Made by a program: the position numbers and the translations under genes. Shown here one piece after another: positions 26,432 through 35,598 of a stretch of 64,000 bases of DNA. A model generated the notes under the pieces. That model ran no database searches. It was not told the origin of the DNA and saw only the letters and a program-made list of their open reading frames with translations. Source of the stretch: Flavobacterium sp. YJ01 (lineage in GTDB: Bacteria > Bacteroidota > Bacteroidia > Flavobacteriales > Flavobacteriaceae); contig NZ_CP119757.1 of assembly GCF_029320955.1 (NCBI RefSeq), forward strand, positions 1,488,001-1,552,000, read 5' to 3'. Within the stretch, counting starts at the first letter, position 1. Every line of letters begins with the position of its first letter.

Positions 26432-26442
26432 GCATATCGGCT
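26423..26442 (+). terminator. Rho-independent terminator after the PcfJ-like gene
   Basis: AGCCGATA, loop AGCA, TATCGGCT followed by TTTTTT. The stem includes the PcfJ stop codon. Confidence 0.85.
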
Positions 26443-26472
26443 TTTTTTATGCAGTGAAATCAAAGCCCGAAA

Positions 26473-26498
26473 GCCCGCCGTCCTCCCGGACGGCGGGC
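26473..26498 (-). terminator. Hairpin ending the 26528-26773 gene
   Basis: Perfect 11-bp GC-rich stem (GCCCGCCGTCC/GGACGGCGGGC, loop TCCC). On the minus strand it is followed by TTTCGGGCTTT, a weak T tract, 29 bp beyond the stop of the small gene. Confidence 0.6.
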
Positions 26499-26527
26499 TC
26501 TGGATTCCAATGCCTGCCAAAGCCGCA

Positions 26528-26773
26528 TTACTTTAAGGTAATCGCATCGGCAAGGTTTTCCTGATCGATAAAGGCCGTTATATACTGCCGGGCTTCACCG
26601 CGCTTCTCCAGATCCGTTTCAAAGGTATTGAGATGATACTCCTCGTCCTGGTCCAGGATATGAATGATCTCGGTATAGCCTTTCGAAATCAGGCTCCCTT
26701 TGAGCTTGATCACGGTGAGCTGCTGGTGCGGGTCCAAATCTTTTCTCACCTTTAATTGTATTGCTTTTTCCAT
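26528..26773 (-). CDS. Small hypothetical protein
   Basis: 81 residues from the ATG at 26773 (MEKAIQLKVRKDL); a longer frame to 26842 would add a stretch with unrelated composition. Acidic-basic mixed helix content, no signal peptide, membrane segment or known motif. Contains LTVIKLKGSLISKGYTEIIH, a possible alpha/beta unit. Single gene with a GC-rich hairpin behind. Family not recognised. Confidence 0.55.
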   Translation of the reverse strand: MEKAIQLKVRKDLDPHQQLTVIKLKGSLISKGYTEIIHILDQDEEYHLNTFETDLEKRGEARQYITAFIDQENLADAITLK

Positions 26774-27046
26774 TGTGAAAGATCTGTATGTTAGGGTAGT
26801 TGTAATTCTCCTATCAAATATAGCAATTAAGACCGCAGCCACAGCACCGGGTACTGTTAAAAAAAGACAAGCAGCATTTTACCGCACATGTTAATTTAGT
26901 AAGAAAAATAAAATTTACTGTAAGAAAAAAAATAAGGAAATGATTTAATTTTAGGGAGGCAGAATTTTAAAAACGTTTAGCCCTCACAATGGAAAATCAA
27001 AACTGGACAAAGCTAAATTACTTAATTTAAAGCGTATCTTTAAGAC

Positions 27047-27472
27047 ATGAGAAGAAACGGAGAAATAATAATAATCGAAGATGACGAGGATGACAGGCTC
27101 TTCCTTAAGGATATTTTTGAAAGCCTGGACTATCCCAACAAAATAAAATTCATTGAAGACCCAATGGATGCCCTTTCTTACCTTTCCAATTCGAAGGTGA
27201 GGCCTTTCCTTATTTTGTCAGATATCAATATGCCCAAGATTAATGGCTTTGAACTCCGCGAACAGATACTTGCCCTGGCGGAAATCCGCGAGAAATGTAC
27301 TCCTTACATCTTTCTTTCCACCTCGAAAAACCCGGAAAATGTACTCAGGGCGTACCGCTGCCAAGTACAGGGATACTTTAGGAAAGAAGAAGACTTCTCA
27401 GTCTATCAAGCCATGATAAAAAACATTGTGGAATACTGGCGCCTAAGCCTTACTCCGGGATCAGCACTGTAA
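27047..27472 (+). CDS. Single-domain response regulator (Rcp1-like)
   Basis: 141 residues, only a receiver domain. Acidic pocket EDDEDD at 11-16, phosphorylation site Asp59 in LSDINMP, Thr/Ser switch in FLSTSKN, and a Lys in YFRKEEDF. Belongs to the group close to cyanobacterial Rcp1, often paired with PAS-rich or phytochrome-like kinases. Convergent with another receiver gene 95 bp away and near a large histidine kinase. With no output domain it probably works by protein contact. Confidence 0.88.
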   Translation: MRRNGEIIIIEDDEDDRLFLKDIFESLDYPNKIKFIEDPMDALSYLSNSKVRPFLILSDINMPKINGFELREQILALAEIREKCTPYIFLSTSKNPENVLRAYRCQVQGYFRKEEDFSVYQAMIKNIVEYWRLSLTPGSAL

Positions 27473-27567
27473 AAAACACATCTGCTTTATTTATATTGTA
27501 CGAATCCGCCCGCTGAACTTCAGGTAAAATCTGTTGCGGCTTTCTATTTTTTTTCTTGCTCGAAACA

Positions 27568-27960
27568 TCAAAATGGCTTTGGCTGCAAAAGCGAATCCAG
27601 CTGGGAAAGAAGCTCGCCAAAACTGTTGGGCTTGCTGATATAGGCAAGGATGTTATGCTGCCCGATTTTGCTCTTCATGAAATCCGCTGAGGGGGTCGAG
27701 ATCATCACTACAGGAATATCCTTCAGCCTTGCGTCATTTTTTAAAGAGACCAGCAGCTCCAGCCCATTGATTCTGGGCATATTATAATCTAGAAAAATCA
27801 GTTCGGGCAGCTTATCAGACCCCCTGAGTTCTTCCAAGGCAGTCTGCGGACTGCTCTCCCATCGCAGCAGTATGTTTTTATTGAGCTGGTCTACCGCTTC
27901 CATAAACAGCTCGGCATCTTCACGGTCATCATCGATAAGCAGAATACTTCTATATAACAT
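27568..27960 (-). CDS. Single-domain response regulator
   Basis: 130 residues, a receiver domain only. IDDDRED at 9-15, phosphorylation site Asp58 in FLDYNMP, switch residues in MISTPSA and the conserved Lys in YISKPNSF. Convergent with the receiver gene at 27047. Probably a partner of the multi-PAS kinase at 28791 or of another kinase elsewhere. Confidence 0.88.
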   Translation of the reverse strand: MLYRSILLIDDDREDAELFMEAVDQLNKNILLRWESSPQTALEELRGSDKLPELIFLDYNMPRINGLELLVSLKNDARLKDIPVVMISTPSADFMKSKIGQHNILAYISKPNSFGELLSQLDSLLQPKPF

Positions 27961-28245
27961 GGCGCATACATTTTTAAGCTCCTCGACTGCAGTTAAATAC
28001 GGTTTTTAGTCCGATGCGGTTTGGCGCGGCAGGCAAAAAAAGATAAATCACCTATACAGCCGCCCTTAAAGGTACGGCGATTTTCTGCAGCAAATGGACG
28101 CTGGCTGCCAGATGTGGAAATTTTACAACTCTATTTTGGAATTATATAAAAAAAATGCTGCCGTGAAGATTATTTTTGCGTTTTTATAGGATTTTTCATC
28201 CTTGCCTATCTGTTTTCTTTTGGTTTTAAATTAGAACTGCAGACT

Positions 28246-28440
28246 ATGAGAACCCTACTGTTCCTTTTTTGTACACTGGCTGTCTGGGGCTGTTATCCGC
28301 AGCAGCACCATGATCCTAAAGTGCTTCTTGCCATGGAAACCTATGCTTTTTTGAAAGGACAGAGTGCCGCCCTGAAAAAGGCCGCCAGCCAATTCCCTGC
28401 CTTTGCAAAAGAATCCAAAAAAAATGGTTTAAAAAAATAG
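28246..28440 (+). CDS. Small lipoprotein
   Basis: 64 residues. A short hydrophobic stretch (TLLFLFCTLAVW) ends in a lipobox-like GC, so Cys16 would be lipidated. The mature part is a basic helix with KVLLAMETYAFLKGQSAALK. No family recognised. Isolated between signalling genes. Confidence 0.55.
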   Translation: MRTLLFLFCTLAVWGCYPQQHHDPKVLLAMETYAFLKGQSAALKKAASQFPAFAKESKKNGLKK

Positions 28441-28790
28441 TCGGCTCCGGCTTCCCACAGACAAAACCTTAAAAATGCCCTTGCAGTATGAAGATGTAGT
28501 GTTTGGCATTATTTAACTAAAGTTTTATGCCGCAAATGCAGTTGAAAAACTAAAGCCTTAAAAGTGACAATTTTAAAATTTTTCATAAAAATTGTATAAA
28601 AGCTGCCACAGCGGAAAAATTAATTTTACGCAAGACAAAAACTATTTTTTTACGCTGGCTGTTAGGCAGAAACAGCATACCGGATGACGAAGTCCGTTCC
28701 ATCGGAACCGCAACAAAAAATAAAATTGCTTACTTTTACAAAACCAAAACTGTTATCCTGTATGCAGCAGCCCTTCCTAAAACTAGAAAA
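28441..28790. other. 350-bp gap with nothing recognised
   Basis: AT-rich upstream region of the histidine kinase. No gene, tRNA or clear hairpin. An ATG at 28762 is not in frame with the kinase. Confidence 0.4.
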
Positions 28791-31700
28791 TTGAATCAAG
28801 ACCCAAATACTTCAGACTTTTACTTTCTTCAAAATGGAGGTGAAGCCGCCGAGCTAATTGAAAATATTGACTGGGAAAGCCATACTTTGGGCACTCCGGA
28901 CACCTGGCCGGAGAACCTCAAAAACACCATTGCCACAATCGTGTCCTCAAAATTTCCGATGTTTCTCTATTGGGGTGATCAGCTGATACAGTTCTACAAT
29001 GATGCCTATCGTCCCAGTTTCGGAAATGAGGGCAGACATCCCAAAGCCATGGGACAGAAAGCCGTGGACTGCTGGCCTGAAATATGGGATTTTATCCATC
29101 CGCTGATTCAAAAAGTGCTGTCAACGGGAGAAAGCATCTGGTACGACGACCTGCTGCTGCCAATATTCCGAAACGGCAAAATGGAAGACGTATACTGGAC
29201 TTTCAGCTATAGCCCGATAAGGGACGACCGCCGCCAGATCAAGGGTGTATTGGTAATCTGCAATGAAACCACTGAAAAAGTAAACAGCAGACTTCATCTG
29301 CAGCAAAGCAGCGACGAGCTGGAATTTGCCATCAACGCCGCCGAATTTGGGACTTATGACCTGGATCCAAGGACACGGCGCTTTTCTTCAAATGCAAGGC
29401 TCAAGGACTGGTTCGGGCTCAAAGCCGATCAGCAGGTGAAACTCGAACATGCCCTGGGGGCAGTCGCAGAGAAGGACCGTCAGCGTGTCACTGAATCAAT
29501 TAATTATGCACTCCGATATGAATCAGGCGGGCGATACGATATTGAGTATACCATCATCCACCCCATTACCAAAATACCGCGGATTGTGCATGCCCTTGGA
29601 AAGGCATGGTTTGACAATACTAAAACCGCATACCGCTTTAACGGCATCCTGCAGGATATCACCCAGCACCGCAAAGCAGCCCAAGAGCTTCAAAAATCAA
29701 GACAGCTCACCGATCTTACCATACAGAGCATGGGTTTGGGACTTTTCAGCGTGGATTATGCCGCTGATACCCTTGAGTATTCCGCTGAATTCAGCAGGAT
29801 CCTCTCTGGAAATTTTAAACCCGGCCTGGGAAGGAAGGATTTCCTCAAATACGTGCATCCCGATGACCTGCATCTGAGAACCGCCGCCATCAAAAGCGGC
29901 ATGGAAAATGGCACCTTTAACTATGCCCCAAGGGTTATTTGGGACGACGGAAGCATACACCAAATTGCCATATCAGCGGCACGCATCATCAATTCCGAAG
30001 CAAAAGCACCGATGTTCTCCGGAACGGTCGCCGACATCACCGAGAAGGAAAACAGCCGTCTGGCCCTTGAGCAGGCACAGTCACGTCTTGAGATGACCAA
30101 GCGGGAGGCAGACCGCCATTTTTCAAATGTAACCGACAGCTCCCCTACCGGGTTATGGCTTTCCAATCCGCAGGGAATGTTTACCTACTTCAACAAAACC
30201 CTTATTGATTTCACAGGGGTGCCCTACCAGGAACTGCTGGAGGGAAAATGGACCTGGGTCATTGCCGAGCAGGACTATAAAAAAACCAAAGAAGCATACC
30301 TTAAGGCACTGGAGCAGAAAAGCCATTTCGATGTGCTTTTCCGGGCAAGGAAAAACAATGGGCAGCTGATCTGGTGCCGCGCCGCCGGCGACCCTTTTTA
30401 TGATGCCGACGGACAGTACGGCGGCTACGCCGGGTTCTGCATGGACATCGATGAAATAATTTCCGTGCGCCAGGCCGTTATTGAAAGCCAGAACCAGCTC
30501 ACCTCGATGATCGAGCAGTCCCCCGTGGGGATCTGCCTCTTTACAGGACTGGATATGAAGATCGAAATTGCCAATGATATAATGATTGGATACTGGGGCA
30601 AGGACAGCTCCGTGATAGGGCTTCCCATGGAAGAAGCTGTTCCCGAATTAAGGGGGCAGCCTTTTATGGATATCCTGCAGCAGGTCTACCGTACAGGCGA
30701 AACCTATTACGGCCATTCCGTACCGGCGGACCTGAAGCTCAACGGAAAAATCAGCACCTATTATTTTGAGTTTACCTATACCCCGATCCGCGACTCCAAA
30801 GGCACGATTTACGGGGTTATGGACATTGCCATTGACGTTACCGATCAGGTCATCGCCACCAAAAAACTCGAAGAGACAAGGATGGCGCTCGCAGGGGCTA
30901 TTGAACTGGCCGAACTCTCCACATGGACGCTCGATGCCGAATCTAAAACCATTACCTGTTCGGACCGTTTTAAGGAGTGGCTCGGTTTAAGCGCCGGCAC
31001 CGCAGACCGGGAAGAGTTCCTGCAGCGCATCAGCGAACCCTACAGGCATAAAGTTGCCGCGGCCCTGGAAGAGGCCCTCAGCGGTTCGGCCGAACAATTT
31101 TATGATTATGAATTTCAGATTGTAAACAAAATAACAGGACAGCAGCGCATTATCCATGCCAACGCCCAGGTGCAGTACGGCAAGGATGATGTGGTAAAAT
31201 CACTCAGCGGCACGGCGCAGGACGTGACCAAAGAAAAGGAACTCCAGCAGGAGCTTACCTTCAAGGTAAAGGAGCAGACCGCCGAGCTGCAGACTAAAAA
31301 TGCCGAACTCGAGGCCAACAACCGCGAGCTTTCGCAGTTTGCCTATATCGCCTCCCACGACCTGCAGGAACCCATAAGAAAAATCAGCGTTTTTACCGAT
31401 CTGCTGCAGAACAATCTGGGAAAGAACCCCGAGAAGGTAAATACTTATATCGACAAGATCAGCTCTTCTTCCAGAAGGATGGAGAACCTCATTAAGGATG
31501 TGCTGCAGTTTTCAAAGCTCACCCATATTTCACATCAATTTGTACCGGTAAACCTCAATACAGTGCTCAGCGAAATATTGGCAGATTTTGAACTGGTCAT
31601 CGAACAGAAAAATGCCCAGGTAAGCATCGGGCAGCTTCCCCTCGTGCAGGCCATACCGCTTCAGATGTCACAGCTTTTCGGCAATCTGCTCTCCAATGCC

Positions 31701-32045
31701 CTGAAATATACCAAGCCCGGCACCAGGCCCGAAATCAGCATTAACGCACAGCCTGTTCCAGAAGCTCAACTCAGGCTGCATGCACTGGATCTGGAACTTC
31801 CCTATATCAAAATAGAAGTGCGCGATAACGGCATTGGATTCTCACAGCAGTACGCCGAACAGATTTTCAATATCTTCCAGCGCCTGCATGGAAACGACCA
31901 GTATTCAGGCACCGGAATCGGCCTTGCCATGTGCCGCAAGATCATGCAGAACCATAATGGTGAAATTACTGCCGCATCGCAGGAAGGCTCAGGCACTGTT
32001 TTTACTATTATTATGCCTGCACTGCGCGAAAAAAATGGGGGATGA
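28791..32045 (+). CDS. Multi-PAS sensor histidine kinase
   Basis: 1084 residues from a TTG codon at 28791; no in-frame ATG precedes the first domain, so TTG is the likely start. The N-terminal sensor domain (about 20-165; TLGTPDTWPENLKNTI, FPMFLYWGDQLIQFYNDAYR) is of a type common in Bacteroidota kinases. About five PAS/PAC units follow (around 180-830), several ending in the PAC pattern GVMDIAIDVTD or GTAQDVTKEKE. A short coiled coil, then HisKA with His856 in YIASHDLQEP, and the HATPase domain with N box NALKYTKPG, DNGIGF and TGIGLAMC. No transmembrane segment, so a cytoplasmic sensor. A receiver gene starts 49 bp downstream. Ligands cannot be inferred. Confidence 0.9.
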   Translation: MNQDPNTSDFYFLQNGGEAAELIENIDWESHTLGTPDTWPENLKNTIATIVSSKFPMFLYWGDQLIQFYNDAYRPSFGNEGRHPKAMGQKAVDCWPEIWDFIHPLIQKVLSTGESIWYDDLLLPIFRNGKMEDVYWTFSYSPIRDDRRQIKGVLVICNETTEKVNSRLHLQQSSDELEFAINAAEFGTYDLDPRTRRFSSNARLKDWFGLKADQQVKLEHALGAVAEKDRQRVTESINYALRYESGGRYDIEYTIIHPITKIPRIVHALGKAWFDNTKTAYRFNGILQDITQHRKAAQELQKSRQLTDLTIQSMGLGLFSVDYAADTLEYSAEFSRILSGNFKPGLGRKDFLKYVHPDDLHLRTAAIKSGMENGTFNYAPRVIWDDGSIHQIAISAARIINSEAKAPMFSGTVADITEKENSRLALEQAQSRLEMTKREADRHFSNVTDSSPTGLWLSNPQGMFTYFNKTLIDFTGVPYQELLEGKWTWVIAEQDYKKTKEAYLKALEQKSHFDVLFRARKNNGQLIWCRAAGDPFYDADGQYGGYAGFCMDIDEIISVRQAVIESQNQLTSMIEQSPVGICLFTGLDMKIEIANDIMIGYWGKDSSVIGLPMEEAVPELRGQPFMDILQQVYRTGETYYGHSVPADLKLNGKISTYYFEFTYTPIRDSKGTIYGVMDIAIDVTDQVIATKKLEETRMALAGAIELAELSTWTLDAESKTITCSDRFKEWLGLSAGTADREEFLQRISEPYRHKVAAALEEALSGSAEQFYDYEFQIVNKITGQQRIIHANAQVQYGKDDVVKSLSGTAQDVTKEKELQQELTFKVKEQTAELQTKNAELEANNRELSQFAYIASHDLQEPIRKISVFTDLLQNNLGKNPEKVNTYIDKISSSSRRMENLIKDVLQFSKLTHISHQFVPVNLNTVLSEILADFELVIEQKNAQVSIGQLPLVQAIPLQMSQLFGNLLSNALKYTKPGTRPEISINAQPVPEAQLRLHALDLELPYIKIEVRDNGIGFSQQYAEQIFNIFQRLHGNDQYSGTGIGLAMCRKIMQNHNGEITAASQEGSGTVFTIIMPALREKNGG

Positions 32046-32094
32046 TAAAAAATTAGGAGGGAAAATAGTATATTTACACTCCATTATTATACAT

Positions 32095-32478
32095 ATGACG
32101 ACCATTTTTTTAATTGATGATGATCCAGACGACCGCGAAATCTTTGCTGAACTGCTGGCCGAAGACCATCCCTCAATTGTACTGCAGCAAGCCATAAATG
32201 GCGCAGATGCCTTTGAAAAACTTAAATCTGAAAACTTTACAAAGCCGGATTTGATTTTTCTGGACCTCAATATGCCCATAATGGACGGGCGTACCTTCTT
32301 GCAGCACATTAAAATGGATCCGGACCTGAAGGATATACCGGTTATCATATATACGACATCCTCAAGTGATCTGGACAGGAATTTTGCCATGGAAAACAAG
32401 GCCGCCTTTTTCCTGACCAAACAATATTCGCTGCAGCAGCAGCGAAAGGATATTATGGCGGCCATAAAGAACTTCTAA
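32095..32478 (+). CDS. Single-domain response regulator, likely partner of the multi-PAS kinase
   Basis: 127 residues from the ATG at 32095; the frame extends farther upstream but that part overlaps the kinase and is unrelated. Receiver motifs: IDDDPDD at 7-13, Asp57 in FLDLNMP, IIYTTSSSD with the switch residues, FFLTKQYS with the Lys. It follows the kinase by 49 bp in the same direction, so they are probably co-transcribed and form a phosphorelay. Confidence 0.9.
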   Translation: MTTIFLIDDDPDDREIFAELLAEDHPSIVLQQAINGADAFEKLKSENFTKPDLIFLDLNMPIMDGRTFLQHIKMDPDLKDIPVIIYTTSSSDLDRNFAMENKAAFFLTKQYSLQQQRKDIMAAIKNF

Positions 32479-32776
32479 ACTCTTGATTCCCCTTACATTG
32501 ATCAACGCTATTAAAAAAAGAATTATTTCTTACAAAAAACTCCCTTTTTGAAACTTTTAAGCTATTCTCATGGGGCTTAATTCATTAAGTGCAGACTCTA
32601 CTTTACTCCAATTCGAACAGCGTAAAATCTTCTCTCAATTTTGCGTCAAAAACTTAAAGCTTTTTTCTGCGGCGCAAAAGCAAAATTTCCTGCCATTTCA
32701 TCATATTGGACTTACTGTTCCGATTTAAACAGTACTATAAAAAGAAATTTAAAAGCAGATTCATAACTAAAGCATA
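32479..32776. other. Gap with nothing recognised before a strong hairpin
   Basis: About 300 bp of AT-rich sequence. No protein frame. It ends in the hairpin at 32777-32812, so a small transcript ending there is possible, but no clear promoter is visible. Confidence 0.35.
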
Positions 32777-32812
32777 AAAACTAATGAGATTTAAAAAAAT
32801 CTCATTAGTTTT
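32777..32812 (+). terminator. Strong rho-independent terminator
   Basis: A perfect 16-bp stem (AAAACTAATGAGATTT/AAATCTCATTAGTTTT, loop AAAA) followed by ATTACAGTTTTTTT. It lies 300 bp beyond the response regulator, so either that mRNA has a long 3' part or a small RNA ends here. Confidence 0.8.
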
Positions 32813-32976
32813 ATTACAGTTTTTTTTGAATTCAGATGCAGCGTTACCGCAGCTGAAATTTTTAAATGCATCACACACAAGGATCCAAATCGCTGTTTAT
32901 TTTGAAAAAAAATTAAATAAATGTCCAAAACCGGAACACCCAGATGTCTTTAATGAAATTTTAAAAATAATTTATT

Positions 32977-33333
32977 ATGAAAAAGTTCCTATTATTACTT
33001 CATGAAGACATTGAAAAACTAAATGAGCTCTCATCAAAAGAAATGCAGCAGCTGGCTGATGCGCATATGAATTGGGCAGAGAGATTAGCCGCGGCAGGAC
33101 ATTTGATTTCAGGCGACGGACTGCAGGAAAAAAGTGTTTTGATCAGCGGGAAAGACTGCATCATCAAAGACGGGCCTCATCTGGAATCCAAAGAAATTAT
33201 CGGCGGCTATTATTTACTGCAGGCAGACGATTTAAAAACGGCTGTCGAACTGGCCAAGGAATGTCCTGCCCATCTTTACGGAGGCACTACCGAAATCCGC
33301 CAGATAATGGAAATGGAAGAATATGGGCAATGA
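32977..33333 (+). CDS. YCII/DGPF-related protein, partner of the ECF sigma factor
   Basis: 118 residues. MKKFLLLLHEDIEKLNELSS, the central KDCIIKDGPHLESKEIIGGYYLL and the C-terminal ECPAHLYGGTTEIRQIMEM are typical for the YCII-related (DGPF) family; here the DGPF motif reads DGPH. These small dimeric alpha/beta proteins accompany ECF42 sigma factors. The gene overlaps the sigma-factor gene by 11 bp. Confidence 0.88.
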   Translation: MKKFLLLLHEDIEKLNELSSKEMQQLADAHMNWAERLAAAGHLISGDGLQEKSVLISGKDCIIKDGPHLESKEIIGGYYLLQADDLKTAVELAKECPAHLYGGTTEIRQIMEMEEYGQ

Positions 33334-34537
33334 AATGTTTTTCGGGGAAGAAAGGAATTATCGGGCATTATACGGAAAGCTGTTTGCAGCGTTATTAAAT
33401 CAGTTTGGTGCAGATTATATTTCTGAAATTGAGGATGCCATTCATAATTCCTTATTAAAATCCTTAAAAATACGCAGCCAGAATACCATCCTGAAAAATA
33501 TGGAAAACTGGCTTTTCATCGTTGCCCGAAATGACCTGCTGAACCAGATCAAAAAGGATAAAGAAATAAACAGTTTTTCTGCGCAACATATGGAAGGTTA
33601 TGCGGCGGAAAGCTGCCAGACTGACCTGCGGCTCCAGACCGTTCTCTTTATATCTGCTGTAGAAAATATTTCCAGCCAAGCCAAAATACTCTTTGCTCTT
33701 AAGGATATTTTTGGGTTAAGCATATCTGAAATAAGCCGCTGCACCTTGATGGGTAAAGAAGCAGTTTACAAAAGCATTGCCAGGACAAAGAAAAACATCC
33801 AGTCCCAATTTAAGGGCAAAACTGTCGAACTGGATTCAATAGCAGCCGTCAGGGAAGATATCGCCAGGGCAGAAGAAATATTTTATGCTGTTTTTAATAT
33901 AGGCTATGACTGTTTTGATGAAAAGGCCCAAGGGGTTTTCAATGAAGATTTATGCCTGGACGCAATGGCTCTGGCTAAACTTTTATACGGCCGCTATAAG
34001 TATGGCTCTACAGGCAGTCTGCTGGCCCTTTTCTGCTTTCATGCCGCAAGAAGTGCAGCCCGGGTTGTCAATGGCAGGCTCATTTCTTTTTTCAGCCAGG
34101 ACCGCGAAAAATGGAATACGGAACTGATCGCTTTAGGCTTTCATTATCTTAAAAAACCCAAAACCTTAAACCGTTTTTATCTTGAAGCGGTTATTATCAG
34201 CAGGTACATGTCCATTGCGGAGCTAACACAAAATGACTGGCTTGATATTGTGAAATTACATGAAATCATGCAGCAGGTCTGCCTGTCTCCTATTGCAAGA
34301 CTGAACTATTGTTTTTGTCTGGCTAAAATTGGAAAAACGCAGCAGGCGCTGCAGATTCTTTCTCAGATTGAAAAAGAGCTGCCGGCCGAACATATCTATT
34401 TTTCTCTGGTAAAAGCTAAAATCCTAAAAGAAACCAGACCTGAAGAGTCCGATTATCTATTCACTTCGGTGCTAAGTAAAATGAACCAGAAAATAAGGAA
34501 AGAATACCTGCTGGAAAACGAGTCAGTCGGATTATAA
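33323..34537 (+). CDS. ECF42-type RNA polymerase sigma factor with C-terminal extension
   Basis: 404 residues, twice a normal ECF sigma factor. The region 2 part (IEDAIHNSLLKSLK, NWLFIVARNDLLNQIKKD) and region 4 part (LFALKDIFGLSISEISRCTL, KEAVYKSIARTKKNIQ) occupy about 1-165. The rest is a DUF6596/TPR-like helical domain (EEIFYAVFNIGYDC, RLNYCFCLAKIGKTQQALQIL). ECF42 factors carry such a tail and are regulated through it, without an anti-sigma factor, and this fits the absence of a membrane protein nearby. Translationally coupled to the YCII gene. Confidence 0.88.
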   Translation: MGNEMFFGEERNYRALYGKLFAALLNQFGADYISEIEDAIHNSLLKSLKIRSQNTILKNMENWLFIVARNDLLNQIKKDKEINSFSAQHMEGYAAESCQTDLRLQTVLFISAVENISSQAKILFALKDIFGLSISEISRCTLMGKEAVYKSIARTKKNIQSQFKGKTVELDSIAAVREDIARAEEIFYAVFNIGYDCFDEKAQGVFNEDLCLDAMALAKLLYGRYKYGSTGSLLALFCFHAARSAARVVNGRLISFFSQDREKWNTELIALGFHYLKKPKTLNRFYLEAVIISRYMSIAELTQNDWLDIVKLHEIMQQVCLSPIARLNYCFCLAKIGKTQQALQILSQIEKELPAEHIYFSLVKAKILKETRPEESDYLFTSVLSKMNQKIRKEYLLENESVGL

Positions 34538-34710
34538 AATAAAAATATTTCAATTGATATTTCTTTTTTGATTTCTACCTTTTCAGATAAGAGACATGAT
34601 CTCCAGTGCAGGCTTTAGAACTGTATAAAATTAAAAAAACATTACCATTTAAATGCCGTAAGCCTTCACTTATTTTCGCCGGGAAATCCAAACACTGAAA
34701 AGCATAAAAA

Positions 34711-34732
34711 AGCCCCTTTAAAAAAAGGGGCT
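34711..34732 (-). terminator. Rho-independent terminator of the FAS1 gene
   Basis: AGCCCCTTT/AAAGGGGCT stem; on the minus strand it is followed by TTTTTTATG, 26 bp beyond the stop. Confidence 0.85.
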
Positions 34733-34757
34733 TATCGCATACAATCTCTTTACAGTA

Positions 34758-35312
34758 TTACATCTTTGGAAGCAGGACAGCATCAACCACATGGATTACA
34801 CCGTTTGACTGGTTTACGTCCGCTATGGTAACCTTAGACTTATTGCCGTTCTCGTCGCTGATATATAAATCCTTACCCTCCATCCAGGCCGTCAGCGTAC
34901 CGCCGCTTACTGTTTTCAGCACTGCTTTTCCTTTTCCTGCTTTTATCGCTTTTGCAATATCGGAACTGTTCATCTTTCCTGCAACCACATGATAGGTCAG
35001 AATAGTCTGCAGCATTTTCATGTTTTCCGGTTTCAGTAAATTGTCTACTGTTCCTGCAGGAAGTTTGCCGAAGGCTTCATTGGTGGGTGCAAATACGGTG
35101 AAAGGGCCTTTTCCCTGAAGCGTCTCTACCAGTCCCGCCGCTTTTACCGCCGCCACAAGTGTGGTATGGTCCTTAGAGTTGACTGCATTTTCTATTATGT
35201 TTTTATTTGGATACATTGCTGCCCCTCCCACCATCACGGTTTTCTGGGCGTTCATCGTAAATCCGAATCCCAATGTTAAGACTGCCAAGGCTAAAAATTT
35301 TCTAGTTTTCAT
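34758..35312 (-). CDS. Secreted fasciclin (FAS1) domain protein
   Basis: 184 residues. Signal peptide MKTRKFLALAVLTLGFGFTM-NAQ, then a single FAS1 domain: TLVAAVKAAGLVETLQGKGP, FTVFAPTNEAF, LTYHVVAGKM (conserved YH) and ADVNQSNGVIHVVDAVLLP. Exported adhesion-type module; in Bacteroidota such single-domain proteins are common periplasmic or surface proteins with stress-linked expression. Divergent from the ferritin-like genes, sharing a 286-bp regulatory region. Confidence 0.9.
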   Translation of the reverse strand: MKTRKFLALAVLTLGFGFTMNAQKTVMVGGAAMYPNKNIIENAVNSKDHTTLVAAVKAAGLVETLQGKGPFTVFAPTNEAFGKLPAGTVDNLLKPENMKMLQTILTYHVVAGKMNSSDIAKAIKAGKGKAVLKTVSGGTLTAWMEGKDLYISDENGNKSKVTIADVNQSNGVIHVVDAVLLPKM

Positions 35313-35466
35313 AATTACATTTTTTTTTAAGTTATAAAGTCATCTACGCTGCAAACTGCTTTATGGTTTTACCACAAAAAGGAATAATCGCGAAAAAATA
35401 GGCATAAAAAACACACAGGCTTTAAAAACTGGTGTTTATCCCCAAAAAAAAATATTTACTTTTTAT

Positions 35467-35503
35467 AATTTTTTTTGCCAATTTTTTTTGCCAATTTTTT
35501 TTT
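35467..35503. repeat. 13-bp tandem repeat in the FAS1/ferritin-like promoter region
   Basis: Unit AATTTTTTTTGCC is present twice in full (35467-35479, 35480-35492) and a third time as AATTTTTTTTT. The long T runs may slip during replication. Confidence 0.85.
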
Positions 35504-35547
35504 ATTAAAAAACAGCCCCAAATTAAAACCGCATCTTATAAAATTTC

Positions 35548-35578
35548 GTTAATAACATAATATGATTATGTTATTAAC
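35548..35578 (+). promoter_or_regulatory. Perfect 31-bp palindrome before the ferritin-like genes
   Basis: GTTAATAACATAAT, ATG, ATTATGTTATTAAC: two 14-bp arms without mismatch, 20 bp before the start codon at 35599. It has no T tract, so it is more probably an operator for a dimeric regulator, or a hairpin in the leader that affects translation. Confidence 0.75.
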
Positions 35579-35598
35579 CTTAATAAAAAACCTAGATT

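Noticed and set aside
35467..35503. CRISPR-like array
   Set aside because: Units are directly adjacent without spacers; it is a simple tandem repeat.
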